Shown: positions 46,801 to 53,889 of the stretch, piece after piece
Layout: each line of letters begins with the position of its first letter
Numbering within the stretch: the stretch's first letter is position 1
Assembly (NCBI GenBank): GCA_030340625.1
Contig: JAOPHQ010006263.1
Location: 140,001 to 204,000, forward strand
Source: Merluccius polli
Taxonomy: Eukaryota; Chordata; Actinopteri; Gadiformes; Merlucciidae
Length of the DNA: 64,000 nt
Reading direction: 5' to 3'
Program-made: the position numbers and the translations under genes
Notes under the pieces: generated by a model
The model's database searches: none
Told to the model about the DNA's origin: nothing
Seen by the model: only the letters and a program-made list of their open reading frames with translations

Positions 46801-48620
46801 ATCTTGTTCACAATTCGTCTTGTGCACAATATATATAATTCAGTTATGTGATCAGCTCCTGTAATCTGCACATTTTGAAGTTGATCTATTTTTTTAGTGT
46901 AATTTGTTAAAAATGCCATGGGGATTATGCCATGGGGGTTATGTCTCTCGGAAGCAGGCAAATGTCACCACTGTATAATGAAGTCAGGGTTGGTGACACG
47001 TTCTAACATTCGAAAACCAACAGTTGTACCTGGAGGTGTGCAGTTGTCCACAGGAGACTGGACGAAGGCAGAGCGTCTCTTGGTAGGCATGGGCAGTGCC
47101 ATTTTCTCTTCTTTGTGCTTGGCCAGCGCTGCCTGCACTGCTTCTGTGTGGATGTCTGAAGAAGAAGATAAAAAAGCAAACGGTTTGTGTGTGTGTGTGT
47201 GTGTGTGTTTTCTTTTGGTTCTGAAGGTGTATCGGTAGGTGTGTATGTGTCTTTTTACCTGATCTGTAGCGGTCATCCCTGGCCCCTCCACTGCGGTGCG
47301 CACGGTGGCTCCTGGGAGCTGAGGAGGTAGAGGGCCCCGGGGCCTCTGGACTGGGGCTGTGCTCTGCGCTGTGGCCCGGGGTAAGCTGCACATCTGGCAG
47401 AGACAGTTCCACACCTGGAGAACAACAGAGAGAAAATACATGAAGGTCATAGCATGCCATTGCCAATGCTGATTTAATGGAATAGGCTAGAGTACAGTTT
47501 GTTTCACTTTGACCACCAAGTTGTTCTTGGTGTCATATGTCTGTATTGACTTTATTCGCCGATACCCATGTTACTGGTGTTGTACATGTTATTGTTGGTT
47601 AAATCAAAACAGAAACAAGTCTTAACAAAGTTGCTTCTGATCAGATTATATTTTAAAAGTCTTTACTGAGCTGTTTAAACTATTTTTAGCCAACAATCAG
47701 TCGGTAGCAGAGTCCTGCAGAAATAAAAGGTGTGGAGGCCCATGGAGACTGACACAAGGACAGGAGGTGACACAAGGACAGGAGGTGATCTCTCAGCTTA
47801 GAACACTTCCACAAGGACAGGAGGTGATCTCTCAGCTTAGAACACTTCCACAAGGACAGGAGGTGATCTCTCAGCTTAGAACACTTCCACAAGGACAGGA
47901 GGTGATCTCTCAGCTTAAAACACTTCCACAAGGACAGGAGGTGATCTTTCAGCTTAAAAGACCTCCAAATACCAGCTCTGACCAGGAGGACAAGCTGTCA
48001 GGGACCAAAATCCACCAACCGTGTTGATTTTTAAAAAAAAGGCCTCATAGACCATATTGTTTTAACACTAAATTGTTCCAAATATGCAAGCAGGGAAACA
48101 CAAAACATTTTACAATTAAACTACAGAGATACATCTTAAAGGCGGTGCTAGTGTAAGGGTTGTGATGAACATATACAGTCACATTAATTTATTACACATG
48201 ATTTAGCCTTGAGGCAATATAAAGAAACATAAATGTAATGCACATCTCTGCCACATGGTGGCAGACTAAAGCCATGGGGGGAAAAAACAAGCCCAACCAA
48301 TGAGTAACAATACTTGACTAAAACAACCTAATTAGTTTAATGTACCTATGTAAAATATCAAATGTTTCAGTAATGAACAATCATAGGATTTCCAGACTCC
48401 AGCGGAACAATTCAATGATGCATATGATCACGGTTAATTAACATTTATGTATAACACCAGATTTATCTCAATAAAACTTTCCACAAAGAATAGGTGGACA
48501 GACAGTGTAGGGAGGGAAAGATAAATCTGCAGAGGGAGGGAGTCTTACTTGGTATGTGAGGGATGTAGGGGGCCAGTAGCTTACATCTCTTCTTCTCATA
48601 GCCCTTCTGAGTGATGTCAC
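18902..48620 (-). CDS. dip2b: Disco-interacting protein 2 homolog B (coding exons 2-38, first exon off the window)
   Basis: DIP2 proteins carry an N-terminal DMAP1-binding domain and two adenylate-forming (FAAL-like) domains. They act in neural development and, in work on the family, in lipid metabolism. I place 37 exons totalling 4649 bases, with all phases matching. They give about 1548 residues plus a missing N-terminus of about 34, against about 1576 in human DIP2B, whose gene has 38 exons. The DMAP1-binding region starts at DITQKGYEKKR in exon 2, followed by the conserved linker DTSSASEDEGSLRRQ. First and second AMP-binding-like domains span roughly residues 340-890 and 995-1550. The C-terminus is DQLDPIYVAYNM. 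Residues such as NTEDKNSALTVQDVGHVMPG and HQFLSEALQWRAQ fit DIP2B better than my recall of DIP2A or DIP2C. No frameshift or internal stop was seen. Whether this is teleost copy a or b is unknown. Confidence 0.95.
19680..19803 (-). CDS. dip2b: dip2b exon 37
   Basis: This exon has 124 bases. It reads (D)LHDALFVVGSLDETLELRG, then RYHPIDIETSVSRAHRSIAE. The acceptor is CCTCCCAG. The donor GAG|GTCCGC is weak but required by the phase of exon 38. Confidence 0.95.
19886..20169. mobile_element. 284-bp MITE with 20-bp perfect inverted termini
   Basis: TGGTAACACTTTAGATTAGG at the left end is the exact reverse complement of the right end at 20150-20169. Inner sequence is also largely self-complementary (CACATATTCACCATTAACTA against its reverse copy near 20130-20149). 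It fits a foldback MITE common in fish. It lies in dip2b intron 36. Confidence 0.88.
21121..21295 (-). CDS. dip2b: dip2b exon 36
   Basis: This exon has 175 bases. It reads IWVNSSHSASGYYTIYGEES, then TLWARTGYLGFVKRTELLDA. The acceptor is TTTTGTGTAG and the donor GGGG|GTAAGA. Confidence 0.96.
21548..21622 (-). CDS. dip2b: dip2b exon 35
   Basis: This exon has 75 bases and 25 codons. It reads ILPGVRVIIVNPETRGPLGD and ends SHLGE. The acceptor is GGTTGTCAG, chosen over a second AG 11 bases further on because it keeps ILPG and phase. The donor is GGAG|GTCAGT. Confidence 0.95.
21827..21884 (-). CDS. dip2b: dip2b exon 34
   Basis: A short exon of 58 bases. It reads (R)VRLVERGAPQSLPLMESGT. The acceptor is TTTGTTTCAG and the donor CACT|GTAAGT. 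Confidence 0.96.
22004..22065 (-). CDS. dip2b: dip2b exon 33
   Basis: A short exon of 62 bases. It reads GTAGPDPSTVYVDMKSLRHD. The acceptor is TATGAGCAG and the donor ACAG|GTAAGA. Confidence 0.96.
22285..22455 (-). CDS. dip2b: dip2b exon 32
   Basis: This exon has 171 bases and 57 codons. It reads ARGLNLSCVRSCVVIAEERP, QSFSKLFKDLGLSSRAVST, ending NLALCLQ. The acceptor is GTGTGTAG and the donor TCAG|GTCTGC. Confidence 0.97.
22523..22566. repeat. (TA)n microsatellite
   Basis: A run of about 44 bases of AT in dip2b intron 31. Confidence 0.95.
22789..22957 (-). CDS. dip2b: dip2b exon 31
   Basis: This exon has 169 bases. It reads (S)VYSGHQSILIPPLELESSL, then YKIRDTFCSYSVMELCTKGL. The acceptor is TTCCCCTCAG and the donor CAAG|GTCAGG. 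Confidence 0.97.
23245..24033. mobile_element. Non-autonomous hAT-like element in dip2b intron 30
   Basis: Termini TAGGGTTGGGCGAT and ATCGCCCAACCCTA are perfect inverted repeats of 14 bases. Flanking 8-mers GTGAGTGT and GTGTGTGT differ at one base, consistent with an old hAT target duplication in GT-rich DNA. No transposase is recognised inside. Confidence 0.85.
24065..24195 (-). CDS. dip2b: dip2b exon 30
   Basis: This exon has 131 bases. It reads MSHVAVSTLCRSIKLQCELY, then SRQIAICLDPYCGLGFVLWC. The acceptor is TTTCATCAG and the donor CCAG|GTAGCA. A hAT element ends 32 bases into the next intron side. Confidence 0.96.
24390..24499 (-). CDS. dip2b: dip2b exon 29
   Basis: This exon has 110 bases. 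It reads (D)DLPRKRPPQIYKPPTAEML, then YLDFSVSTTGMLTGVK. SVSTTG sits at the phosphate-loop position of adenylate-forming folds. The acceptor is CGTTCCCAG and the donor CAAG|GTAAGA. Confidence 0.96.
24724..24835 (-). CDS. dip2b: dip2b exon 28
   Basis: This exon has 112 bases. It reads VSKAACILTTQPLMRILRSR, then NIKTWPTIIDT. The acceptor is GTTTTCCAG and the donor ACGG|GTACGG. Confidence 0.96.
25041..25173. repeat. 133-bp inverted-repeat element in dip2b intron 27
   Basis: TGTGTTGATAGCTGGTTTAT near 25043-25062 is matched by ATAAACCAGCTATCAACACA at 25152-25171. The ends form a stem of 20 bases or more. It may be a small MITE; the family is unknown. Confidence 0.75.
25379..25500 (-). CDS. dip2b: dip2b exon 27
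   Basis: This exon has 122 bases. It reads (G)IDLIAAFYGCLYAGVVPVT, then TLPTVRMIID. The acceptor is TCTCTCTAG and the donor CGAT|GTAAGT. Confidence 0.96.
25618..25741 (-). CDS. dip2b: dip2b exon 26
   Basis: This exon has 124 bases. It reads GVAVCTSTCLQLHKRAEKIT, then GDNVVLLYPP. The acceptor is GTCCTCTAG and the donor CCAG|GTAATC. Confidence 0.96.
25881..25961 (-). CDS. dip2b: dip2b exon 25
   Basis: This exon has 81 bases and 27 codons. It reads HQFLSEALQWRAQTDPDHVL and ends LLNAK. It opens the second adenylate-forming-like domain. The acceptor is TTCCCTCAG and the donor CAAG|GTAGAA. Confidence 0.96.
27584..27696 (-). CDS. dip2b: dip2b exon 24
   Basis: This exon has 113 bases. It reads (V)GVGPASIMVGNLVAGKRIA, then GVVEDQDIIRK. 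GVGPAS favours DIP2B in my recall. The acceptor is TTGGTGCAG and the donor AAAG|GTACTC. Confidence 0.96.
27783..27811 (+). repeat. SINE/L2 3' tail fragment
   Basis: AAGTTGCTTTGGACAAAAGC followed by GTCTGCT is the conserved 3' tail of fish SINEs and L2-like LINEs. Only this tail is left. Confidence 0.6.
27916..28117 (-). CDS. dip2b: dip2b exon 23
   Basis: This exon has 202 bases. It reads AIDSIHQVGLYCLALVPANT, then LHPCNILLCPHTCVTNLPK, ending RQKQP. It links the two adenylate-forming-like domains. The acceptor is TTGTCATAG and the donor CCAG|GTGAGG. Confidence 0.97.
28181..28468. mobile_element. Possible MITE, CTAGTCTSGC-type ends
   Basis: The left end has GTCTCGCATAGCGAGAC, a small hairpin. 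The right end GGTGAGCCAGACTAG is roughly its inverted partner. The layout resembles fish MITEs, but the ends are imperfect and no clear target duplication was found. Confidence 0.4.
29820..30932. mobile_element. Nested hAT-like element with GAACGA/TCGTTC subterminal repeats
   Basis: Flanked by perfect 8-base duplications CCAGGGTG at 29812-29819 and 30933-30940. Its ends, TAGTGATGGGTCGTTCG and the reverse complement of the right end (TACTGGTGGATTTTCGTTC), are imperfect inverted repeats. Many GAACGA and TCGTTCG copies cluster near both ends, as expected for transposase binding sites. It holds a C-run/(CA)n tract at 30448-30489. No intact transposase is seen. Confidence 0.82.
30448..30489. repeat. 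Poly-C followed by (CA)n
   Basis: 23 C residues are followed by 19 bases of AC. Confidence 0.95.
31833..31947 (-). CDS. dip2b: dip2b exon 22
   Basis: This exon has 115 bases. It reads (R)IAVFSVTVFYDERIVIVAEQ, then RPDASEEDSFQWMSRVLQ. It closes the first adenylate-forming-like domain. The acceptor is GTTGTGCAG and the donor GCAG|GTTTGA. Confidence 0.96.
32288..32415 (-). CDS. dip2b: dip2b exon 21
   Basis: This exon has 128 bases. It reads GSLVFVVGKIEGLLSVSGRR, then HNADDLVATALAVEPVKTVY. The acceptor is ACCCCCACAG and the donor GAAG|GTGAGT. Confidence 0.96.
32505..32585 (-). CDS. dip2b: dip2b exon 20
   Basis: This exon has 81 bases and 27 codons. It reads VIPVNQAGAPIGEIAFTRTG and ends LLGFVGP. 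The acceptor is GTGTGTAG and the donor GCCG|GTAAGG. The next intron is only 89 bases and includes a GT-rich tract on the plus strand. Confidence 0.94.
33166..33302 (-). CDS. dip2b: dip2b exon 19
   Basis: This exon has 137 bases. It reads (A)LMCIVKPDGPPQLCKTDEI and ends GVTKNTFE. DEIGEIV corresponds to the conserved core of adenylate-forming folds. The acceptor is GTGTTTCAG and the donor CGAG|GTCTGA. Confidence 0.95.
33487..34911. mobile_element. hAT element copy 1 with inverted core, dip2b intron 18
   Basis: Termini TAGGGCTGGACCCGAATA and the end reading CGGGACAGCCCTA form imperfect inverted repeats. The 8-base duplications GTGTGCAG at 33479-33486 and 34912-34919 are perfect. The core from about 33800 to 34753 is the reverse complement of the core in copy 2. 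A short outer-element remnant after it reads HLGLRQL, consistent with a zinc-finger BED transposase start. Includes T and C runs at about 34804-34840. Confidence 0.92.
34937..35076 (-). CDS. dip2b: dip2b exon 18
   Basis: This exon has 140 bases. It reads (R)PGARGAPLPARAILSMAGLS, then NTEDKNSALTVQDVGHVMPG. The donor is GGTG|GTAAGC at 34936. A hAT element and its target duplication end only about 17 bases beyond the donor. Confidence 0.95.
35213..35409 (+). mobile_element. tRNA-derived SINE in dip2b intron 17
   Basis: An A-box-like GTGCAGTGGCTAGGCTGG is followed about 35-40 bases later by a B-box-like GGGGTCGATCC. The 3' end has AAGTTGCTCTGGATAAG, the L2-type SINE tail. It lies antisense to dip2b. 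Confidence 0.7.
35536..35650 (-). CDS. dip2b: dip2b exon 17
   Basis: This exon has 115 bases. It reads SVSSCDAFLNVFQAHGLKPE, VICPCASSPEALTVAIR. The acceptor is TTGATCAG and the donor GCAG|GTACCT. Confidence 0.96.
36234..36353 (-). CDS. dip2b: dip2b exon 16
   Basis: This exon has 120 bases. It reads RVALVKCRDLHWAMMAHREQ, then RMLIVADGANP, with the Trp codon split to exon 17 (T|GG). The acceptor is TCTTCAG and the donor CCAT|GTGAGT. Confidence 0.96.
36705..36798 (-). CDS. dip2b: dip2b exon 15
   Basis: This exon has 94 bases. It reads SVMNRIHTISVPYAVMKACP and ends QRVHIHK. The acceptor is GTTTTCCAG and the donor AAAG|GTTTGA. Confidence 0.95.
36899..36963 (-). CDS. dip2b: dip2b exon 14
   Basis: This is a short exon of 65 bases. 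It reads (G)ETLVNVLDCKKDMGLWHG and ends VLT. The acceptor is TTTCTCAG and the donor AACC|GTGAGT. Confidence 0.94.
37441..37543 (-). CDS. dip2b: dip2b exon 13
   Basis: This exon has 103 bases. It reads YKATKEGTVMGVAVSKISML and ends ALTQACNYCE. The Thr/Ser/Gly-rich turn matches the phosphate-loop position of adenylate-forming enzymes but is not a canonical P-loop, as is usual for DIP2. The acceptor is TCTTTCAG and the donor GAGG|GTAAGA. Confidence 0.95.
38635..38744 (-). CDS. dip2b: dip2b exon 12
   Basis: This exon has 110 bases. It reads (G)WPRMKWVVTDTKYLTKPSK and ends TDTAYIE. The acceptor is TTGTTCAG and the donor AGAG|GTGAGA. A hAT insertion fills most of the intron before it. Confidence 0.95.
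38821..40425. mobile_element. hAT element copy 2, dip2b intron 11
   Basis: The same termini as copy 1, in the same orientation. Perfect 8-base duplications TTAATTAC lie at 38813-38820 and 40426-40433. The core starting at 39138 with TAGGGATGGGCATAATTAAT is the inverted counterpart of the core in copy 1. Upstream of the core an outer-element remnant reads MPKTSAVWE, the left half of the likely BED transposase start. C run at about 40127-40151 and T run at about 40318-40340. Confidence 0.92.
39138..40120. repeat. Core of copy 2, inverted partner of about 33800-34753
   Basis: About 950 bases match near-identically in reverse complement, including ATCGATGATCGATCATTGAT near one end and GGGCCGGTCCAGATTATTGG near the other. 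Within it, the minus-strand translation ITVIRHGELKPRSP resembles the end of a hAT transposase, also found as YSDLMWGTKDVITG at 56.8 kb. One end has a hAT-like terminus TAGGGATGGGC. The other end is not its inverted partner, so the core is itself composite. Confidence 0.85.
40785..40908 (-). CDS. dip2b: dip2b exon 11
   Basis: This exon has 124 bases. It reads DSGSQQIGFLLGSCGVGLAL, CLKGLPKTPNGEIMQFK. The acceptor is TTACCACAG and the donor AAAG|GTCAGC. It lies just downstream, in the coding sense, of the (GT)-rich end of intron 10. Confidence 0.95.
41328..41438 (-). CDS. dip2b: dip2b exon 10
   Basis: This exon has 111 bases and 37 codons, phase 0 at both ends. It reads VALVYPNSDPGMFWVAFYGC and ends EVPLSRQ. 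The fold segment YGCLLAEVIPVPIEVPL is a family hallmark. The acceptor is TCTGCTAG and the donor ACAG|GTGTGT. Confidence 0.95.
41606..42442. mobile_element. hAT-like element, TAGAGATGCGCGG termini, dip2b intron 9
   Basis: The left terminus TAGAGATGCGCGGA is mirrored by CCGCGCATCACCA at about 42429-42440. Candidate flanks ATACACAC and ATACACAA differ by one base. It looks old. No coding capacity is recognised. Confidence 0.55.
42574..42665 (-). CDS. dip2b: dip2b exon 9
   Basis: This exon has 92 bases. It reads (G)KLWSRSLKLAYTLLNKLG and ends VLKPGDR. It is part of the first adenylate-forming-like domain. The acceptor is CTGCCTTAG and the donor CCGG|GTAAGA. Confidence 0.95.
42973..43170 (-). CDS. 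dip2b: dip2b exon 8
   Basis: This exon has 198 bases. It reads PQPDPNTPKPEGRQIIPVKG, NWPPALQAALARWGATQAK, and ends GKPLYTLTY. It opens the first adenylate-forming-like domain. The acceptor is TTGTCTAG and the donor TATG|GTGAGC. Confidence 0.95.
43619..43738 (-). CDS. dip2b: dip2b exon 7
   Basis: This exon has 120 bases. It reads (G)VPVNSRVSTKIQQLLNTL, then KRPKRPPLSEFFLDDAEEI. It is near-invariant in the family. Its length is a multiple of three, so skipping would keep the frame. The acceptor TTTGTTTAG is preceded by a long (TG)n tract on the sense strand. Confidence 0.96.
43766..43848. repeat. (CA)n microsatellite at the exon 7 acceptor
   Basis: 83 bases of CA on the plus strand, read as (TG)n in the dip2b transcript. 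It ends 27 bases upstream of the first base of exon 7, within the 3' splice-site region of intron 6. Confidence 0.97.
44918..45049 (-). CDS. dip2b: dip2b exon 6
   Basis: This exon has 132 bases. It reads (E)NSVPPDVTSSTPQERG, then GMSRVQSRCSMLDNTADG, in the linker before the first adenylate-forming-like domain. The acceptor is CCCCCCAG and the donor GATG|GTACAC. Divergent at its start, conserved at its end. Confidence 0.9.
45368..45595 (-). CDS. dip2b: dip2b exon 5
   Basis: This exon has 228 bases. It reads (D)TSSASEDEGSLRRQAAL, NRSLQGSSTSSSASSTLSHG, and ends ADVLAHLRI. This Ser-rich linker is a DIP2 signature. A Gln/Pro stretch (NQPQPQPSTA) differs from what I recall in mammals. The acceptor is CCCCCACAG and the donor ATAG|GTACGC. 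Confidence 0.94.
45707..46445. mobile_element. Possible hAT-like element in dip2b intron 4
   Basis: The left end TAGGGAGGCACCGATCAG resembles the common fish hAT end TAGGGATGCACCGAT. The right end TTTGCACATCCCTA is the matching inverted end. No target duplication was found, so the ends may belong to two fragments. Confidence 0.45.
47030..47155 (-). CDS. dip2b: dip2b exon 4
   Basis: This exon has 126 bases. It reads (D)IHTEAVQAALAKHKEEK and KRRSAFVQSPVDNCTPP. It is highly conserved in DIP2 proteins and closes the N-terminal DMAP1-binding region. The acceptor is TTCTTCAG and the donor CCAG|GTACAA. Confidence 0.95.
47259..47414 (-). CDS. dip2b: dip2b exon 3
   Basis: This exon has 156 bases. 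It gives VELSLPDVQLTPGHS..., a Ser/Pro/His-rich variable linker, ending DDRYRS before the split Asp codon of DIHTEA. The donor is TCAG|GTAAAA and the acceptor TTCTCCAG. This is one of the least conserved parts of the family, so the call depends on flanking phases. Confidence 0.88.
47753..47965. repeat. 39-bp minisatellite in dip2b intron 2
   Basis: About five copies of a 39-base unit starting ACAAGGACAGGAGGTGATCT, with near-identical middle copies and a partial first copy. The period is a multiple of three, so both strands are open across the array. There is no splice evidence that it is translated. Confidence 0.92.
48549..48620 (-). CDS. dip2b: dip2b exon 2
   Basis: This exon has 72 bases. 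It follows the acceptor TCTCCTAG and gives (G)DITQKGYEKKRCKLL ending PHIP, before the donor CCAA|GTAAGA. It is the start of the DMAP1-binding domain visible here. The preceding exon, expected to end ELELSEG, was not found up to 64000. Confidence 0.93.
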
Positions 48621-49749
48621 CTAGGAGAAAAGACAATACCCTACTGTTATGTCGGTCACGAGCAACACACACTTACAGTGTGTACATGAGCAAAAACACG
48701 TTCATCACATAAATTACCCAAGGCAGACAGTTGTTGCACAGAACCAAAATCACACACACACACACTTCATGGGAGCTGAGTCATAATAATCCTCTTTGGC
48801 CAGAATCTGGTACACTGTGATTGGTTCAAATCACTCCCACACAGGAGATAAGATCACTGTTGTGCTGTACATTAGCTCTGGTGGACCAACATGACAAGGA
48901 GCAAGGACACAGACACTGACACACACACCCCTCAAAAATACGATTACAGTACTGGCTGACACTCGAGGCGGGTGGAAAACAATGGTGGGGAGATAGCAGG
49001 AACAAGAACAGCTGTGGGGCAGTCACCAGAACCATAGAGGAAGCCATGACACGCCGGTTCACATGTGAAACCTGCCTGCCTAGGAAGGGGTGACGCTGGC
49101 AGGGGTGATGGGGTTTGGGGAGGGGAAGGACATGGGGGTGTTTTGCCAGAGAGAGGAAAATGAGCAAAGTCCACTGAAATGCAAATACACAAGCAGGGAA
49201 TAGTGTAGTGTTGTTGTATCAGAGAAAGGGGGTACACACAGCAAAGCAAACTTCATCTACCCAAATAAATAACACAGATCTGCCTACAAAACACACACAC
49301 AACCCCACGTTCTCTCCCTCTCCAGCTTAACCTGCCTTCCCTTTTTCTGCATTCATTTTTATCAAATCTTCCTGTATTCCCCAGTGATATCTCTGCACGT
49401 ACTGCTTAACCCCCCCCCCTAGTTACAAGTAAAAACAGAGTCAGCAAGAAACCAAGAGAGAGAGAGAAAGAGAGAAACATGAGAGGAAAAGAGAGTGAAA
49501 GACAGAGAGACATAGAGAGAGGTAGGGTTAACTACTTGGGTCATGATAATAGGGAGAGATGGGGAAGTGAGAGACAGCAGAGTTCAGAGACAGCATGTGT
49601 GAAAACAACAACGGACCAAAAATCAGGAGGGACCATGGTCAGCTGCAAATAGGTGTGTGTGTGAGACTGACAGGGTTTTGCGTTCTACAGGTTCTTGTTT
49701 TAGTGCCTTGAGTGCAAGTTCTATTGCAAGCCAATTCTAATATATGACA

Positions 49750-50009
<260 letters not shown>

Positions 50010-50367
50010 GGGGTCATGCAACTGAAGGAAAAAGAAACAAGAAACAAAGTTAAAATGCAGTTGAGTGAGGATAATGAAATAATGAATCAGAGTAATGGAT
50101 TAGAACAAGGGAGAATAGAAGAGAAGAAAGTTAAAGTAAGAGTGAGACTAAGCAGGGGGCCGACAGTGTGTGTTAGAGAGAGATGGAGAGAGACCGTGTG
50201 AGAGATAGACTGTGAGCGAGTGGAGACTGCTTTGTTATTATCTAGTGGGGAGGACAGGCAGCATTCAGCAGAGTTCATGCCTGGGTACACACAGGCCTGA
50301 GAACCTAGCCAGCCTGGAGAGCCAGCAAACAACCCCTACTAGAGTCAGCCTGTCCAAGATAGCCTGT

Positions 50368-50369
50368 CC

Positions 50370-50400
<31 letters not shown>

Positions 50401-50401
50401 G
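50368..50401. repeat. (GTCT)n tetranucleotide repeat
   Basis: About eight CTGT units, followed by degenerate CCTGTCTG copies to about 50455. Confidence 0.9.
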
Positions 50402-50997
50402 TTCAGCTTACAACAGCCTGTCTGTCGTTCCGCTTTAACACAGCCTGTCTGCCATTCACTCCATCTGACTTTGATGGTTCGTTTGTCTCCATCTTTCCAG
50501 ACGTCTGTCTGCCAAAGACCAGAGGAACACATAAGCAAGCACAGACAAGCACATAAAGTGGCAGAACACACACACACACAGTACTGTAGCCTCATTGTCA
50601 TTGGACTGCTGGGTTCTTCCAGGCACTTTACAGCACCATGGCCCCTTGGAATGATGCAGGGAGAGAGAGAGGACTGAGGGATGGAAAGAGTAGAGCTAGC
50701 GGGGGGGTGGTGGTGGGAGAGATCATTGACACAGACAGAGGCTCTCTGTACTGCTACAGGACATGACAACAGTCAGAGAGTGGCACAGTGGCTGGCAGTG
50801 GTCAGTGGTCAGACAGAGTGGGTTGAGTTCTGGGCTTTACAATACACCAAGAGTCAGTGACAGAGGGCCAGCTGTGTCAGCTACTTCAAAACAACTGCGA
50901 AAGATGTGAGCTTAGAGAGCCTGTCTTGTTTTGAGTGGGAGTGCATGAGCTCAAGCAAATAGTTCGGCATGTGTGCGTCTGTGCTGGATTTGAATTA

Positions 50998-50999
<2 letters not shown>

Positions 51000-51081
<82 letters not shown>
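51000..51081. repeat. (GT)n microsatellite
   Basis: About 81 bases of pure GT on the plus strand. Confidence 0.98.
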
Positions 51082-51083
<2 letters not shown>

Positions 51084-51497
51084 GCGGGAGGTCAGGGGAC
51101 AGGATATGAGCGTTACTCCACCCTGTGGTGTGCGATGCCAAAACCGGCCTCCCCGTGTCTGTGTAGAAAAGGAGGAATGTGCTGATTGGAAAACGGCCTG
51201 TTAACGGACTGGTCCAATGGCGCACCATTGGCCAAAAGACACTCTACAAGAACTGTGTGTGTGTTTGAGATCGGGAGCATGTGTGCGTGAGTTTGTGTAC
51301 ACAGCTGGTGTAGGTTAGGCTACAGTACTGTGAAAAAGAAATGCTGATTGGCTTGAAAGGGGCAGGGACGGTCTTCTCTCAGAGAGATGTATATCAGTGT
51401 GTCAAATCAGTGTGTTTACTTGTCAACATTAGAAGGGGCAGCTGAGGTTTGCGAGTATGCACAGGATTGAGTGGTAGGGGAAATGAGGGACACTGAG

Positions 51498-51622
<125 letters not shown>

Positions 51623-53447
51623 TCTCCTGTCATACAGCTAGCCTTCTGCACCTCTATGGATGCAGCTGAGTGGACTGAAAGAGCTTTCCTGGCGCTCATT
51701 AAAAAGCAAGACGACGGTGACCCGGTGACTCCGCCTTTAAACGGCTGCTGTTGACCCCTGACCTGAAGAGGCATGCTCCTCACTTAATGCTGACAGACTA
51801 GCCTAAGTTGTGCTGTGTACGAATGCTTTGAGCAGAAGCACTTAGTCATAACTTATTTTTATGTCCCGTGGCATGCATGTGTCGACAAACATACAATACC
51901 AACAATTGTCGTTTTAAAATTACATTTTATTTCATGACTGCATTCGATGAGTTAAGCCTGGAGAGGAGAACATTTTCAAAAATTAGCAGTCAGAGTATAT
52001 TTAGAGGCACCCAAAGTTGCTCATGGTTTATGCCAATTGGCAGGGGAGAGTTTATCATAGAGACCTAACATCCAACCATCAGTCCTTTCACAAACACAAA
52101 ACATGCACTGGCTTTTGGAGCGGAGGTTTGGGGCCCTAGGGTTGCCTCTGAATGGTGTTATGACCATGTTTATAATCAATGTATATGACCCATTATCCTA
52201 CAAGCAAAAAGTGCTTAACCACACAATTATCCAAAATGATTGCATGTACAACCCTGCAACCCTATTCAAACTGAAGGTTTGAATAGTTTATTGTTGAATA
52301 AATGGCTTCACGCTAAATAAAGTGCAATGTGAACTATATCTTTTCAAGTCCTCATAATGCGCTGATCTTCATAATGCGACATGTCAGCTATAATAAATAA
52401 TAATTGGGTCTGTGCTGTCCTACAATGTTTAGCAAACACGTGTCATGTTAGCCACTTGCATTTTCATGCAGAACTAGTGCATACACTCCTGACCACAACA
52501 CACACACACACCTATTTGCTTCTGCAGGATTTACGATATATGATATACAAGCACTATGGCAGCTCAATAATTACAGCATTGAGCTGGAGCCGGGCTCTGG
52601 GGAGTTTTACACGATTTAAACAGAAATGTTTTATTGAACAGACAACATTCATAAAAGCATCAAGGAGAAAAAGCTCTCGTCTATCCTAAACACATCGGGT
52701 GAGAATGATCCTTCAAGTTCTGCTCTAATCTGTAATCTCAGATTACATTAACCCTGACATAGGTTTACTAGTGTCTACAACAATCCCATCACTCCATCTG
52801 GCTATAGAAGTGGTAGATGACGTTGAATTAAGATAAATATCTATGTTGTAAACTGTGATGCATGACCGTCGTCTCAAAATAATTGGAATTAACTAGGTTC
52901 CTAGTCAGTAACCCTGCTCAAAAGAGATCAGCAACATGGAAAATGTACATAATAAAAGGACAAGAATTGTGAACAATACTGAATTGTGACTAAAAGTCTT
53001 ATTGACACAGAGCAACAAGTAGCTGTCTAAGGCGAGTACTTTATTTAAGAAATGAAAGAACTGACAGCTGTCAGTAATGTGCATATGGTGTGTGTGTTTC
53101 ATATCCTTTATCATTACAGTAGTGCTTGTATATCATATATCAACTGTTGCCAGGTACGTTGACGACAAGTGGCAGCACTAGCAACTACATGAACGCTCAC
53201 GCTCAGACCAAAATACACATAAACACAGGGGACAGGCACAGAGGAAATCGCATCATCTGCAAAAAATTATTTTTACAAACTCTTGAGCTGAGAATACAAG
53301 GCAGACTAGGAACCAAGAATATACAATAGCCACATAAATATGTGAATGTCCAAAGTAACCAGATGTCATCAATTGCCACCTGCCTATCAGTCAGACAAGA
53401 CGGTTGTGTCATGTCACCATAGTTACCATTCAAGGTTCACAGAGAAG

Positions 53448-53450
<3 letters not shown>

Positions 53451-53513
<63 letters not shown>
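53451..53513. repeat. (TG)n microsatellite
   Basis: 63 bases of TG on the plus strand. Confidence 0.97.
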
Positions 53514-53514
<1 letters not shown>

Positions 53515-53699
53515 TCACAGCGCGCTCATCCAACGTCACCAGCACTGAAACTGCGACAGTAACTGCTACAGCCTATTTATTATAGGCTTATATGAGCAAA
53601 TTCATTTTCATGGGCTATGGCTGTAATTAATGGATTAATTTGATGTTATGGCACAAGCCGTTTTTCGTTTCAATAAAAAGAAAATTTCTTGCAATACGA

Positions 53700-53889
53700 T
53701 TTTTTTCCTCATCTCTCTCTTTAGACTAATAATAATAATAATAATAATTAATAATAAGTTATGACAATAATAGCAAAGTATATAAGTAAATACTGGACAC
53801 AAGTTTGAGGACGGTATGATTGCTTGTTCTTTCCCAAAGCAGGTAATTATCGGTATCAGCTGAAAAAAAAACAATTTTGTGCATCCCTA
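53700..53889. repeat. Transposon-end fragment with (AAT)n
   Basis: Includes a short (AAT)n tract and ends TTTTGTGCATCCCTA, a hAT-like terminus. Only one end is visible. Confidence 0.4.

Noticed and set aside
47753..47965. CRISPR-like array
   Set aside because: Units are contiguous with no unique spacers, and the genome is eukaryotic.
47767..48027. Open frame across the 39-bp minisatellite
   Set aside because: The period is a multiple of three, so frames stay open by chance. It lies in an intron with no splice sites that join exons 2 and 3.
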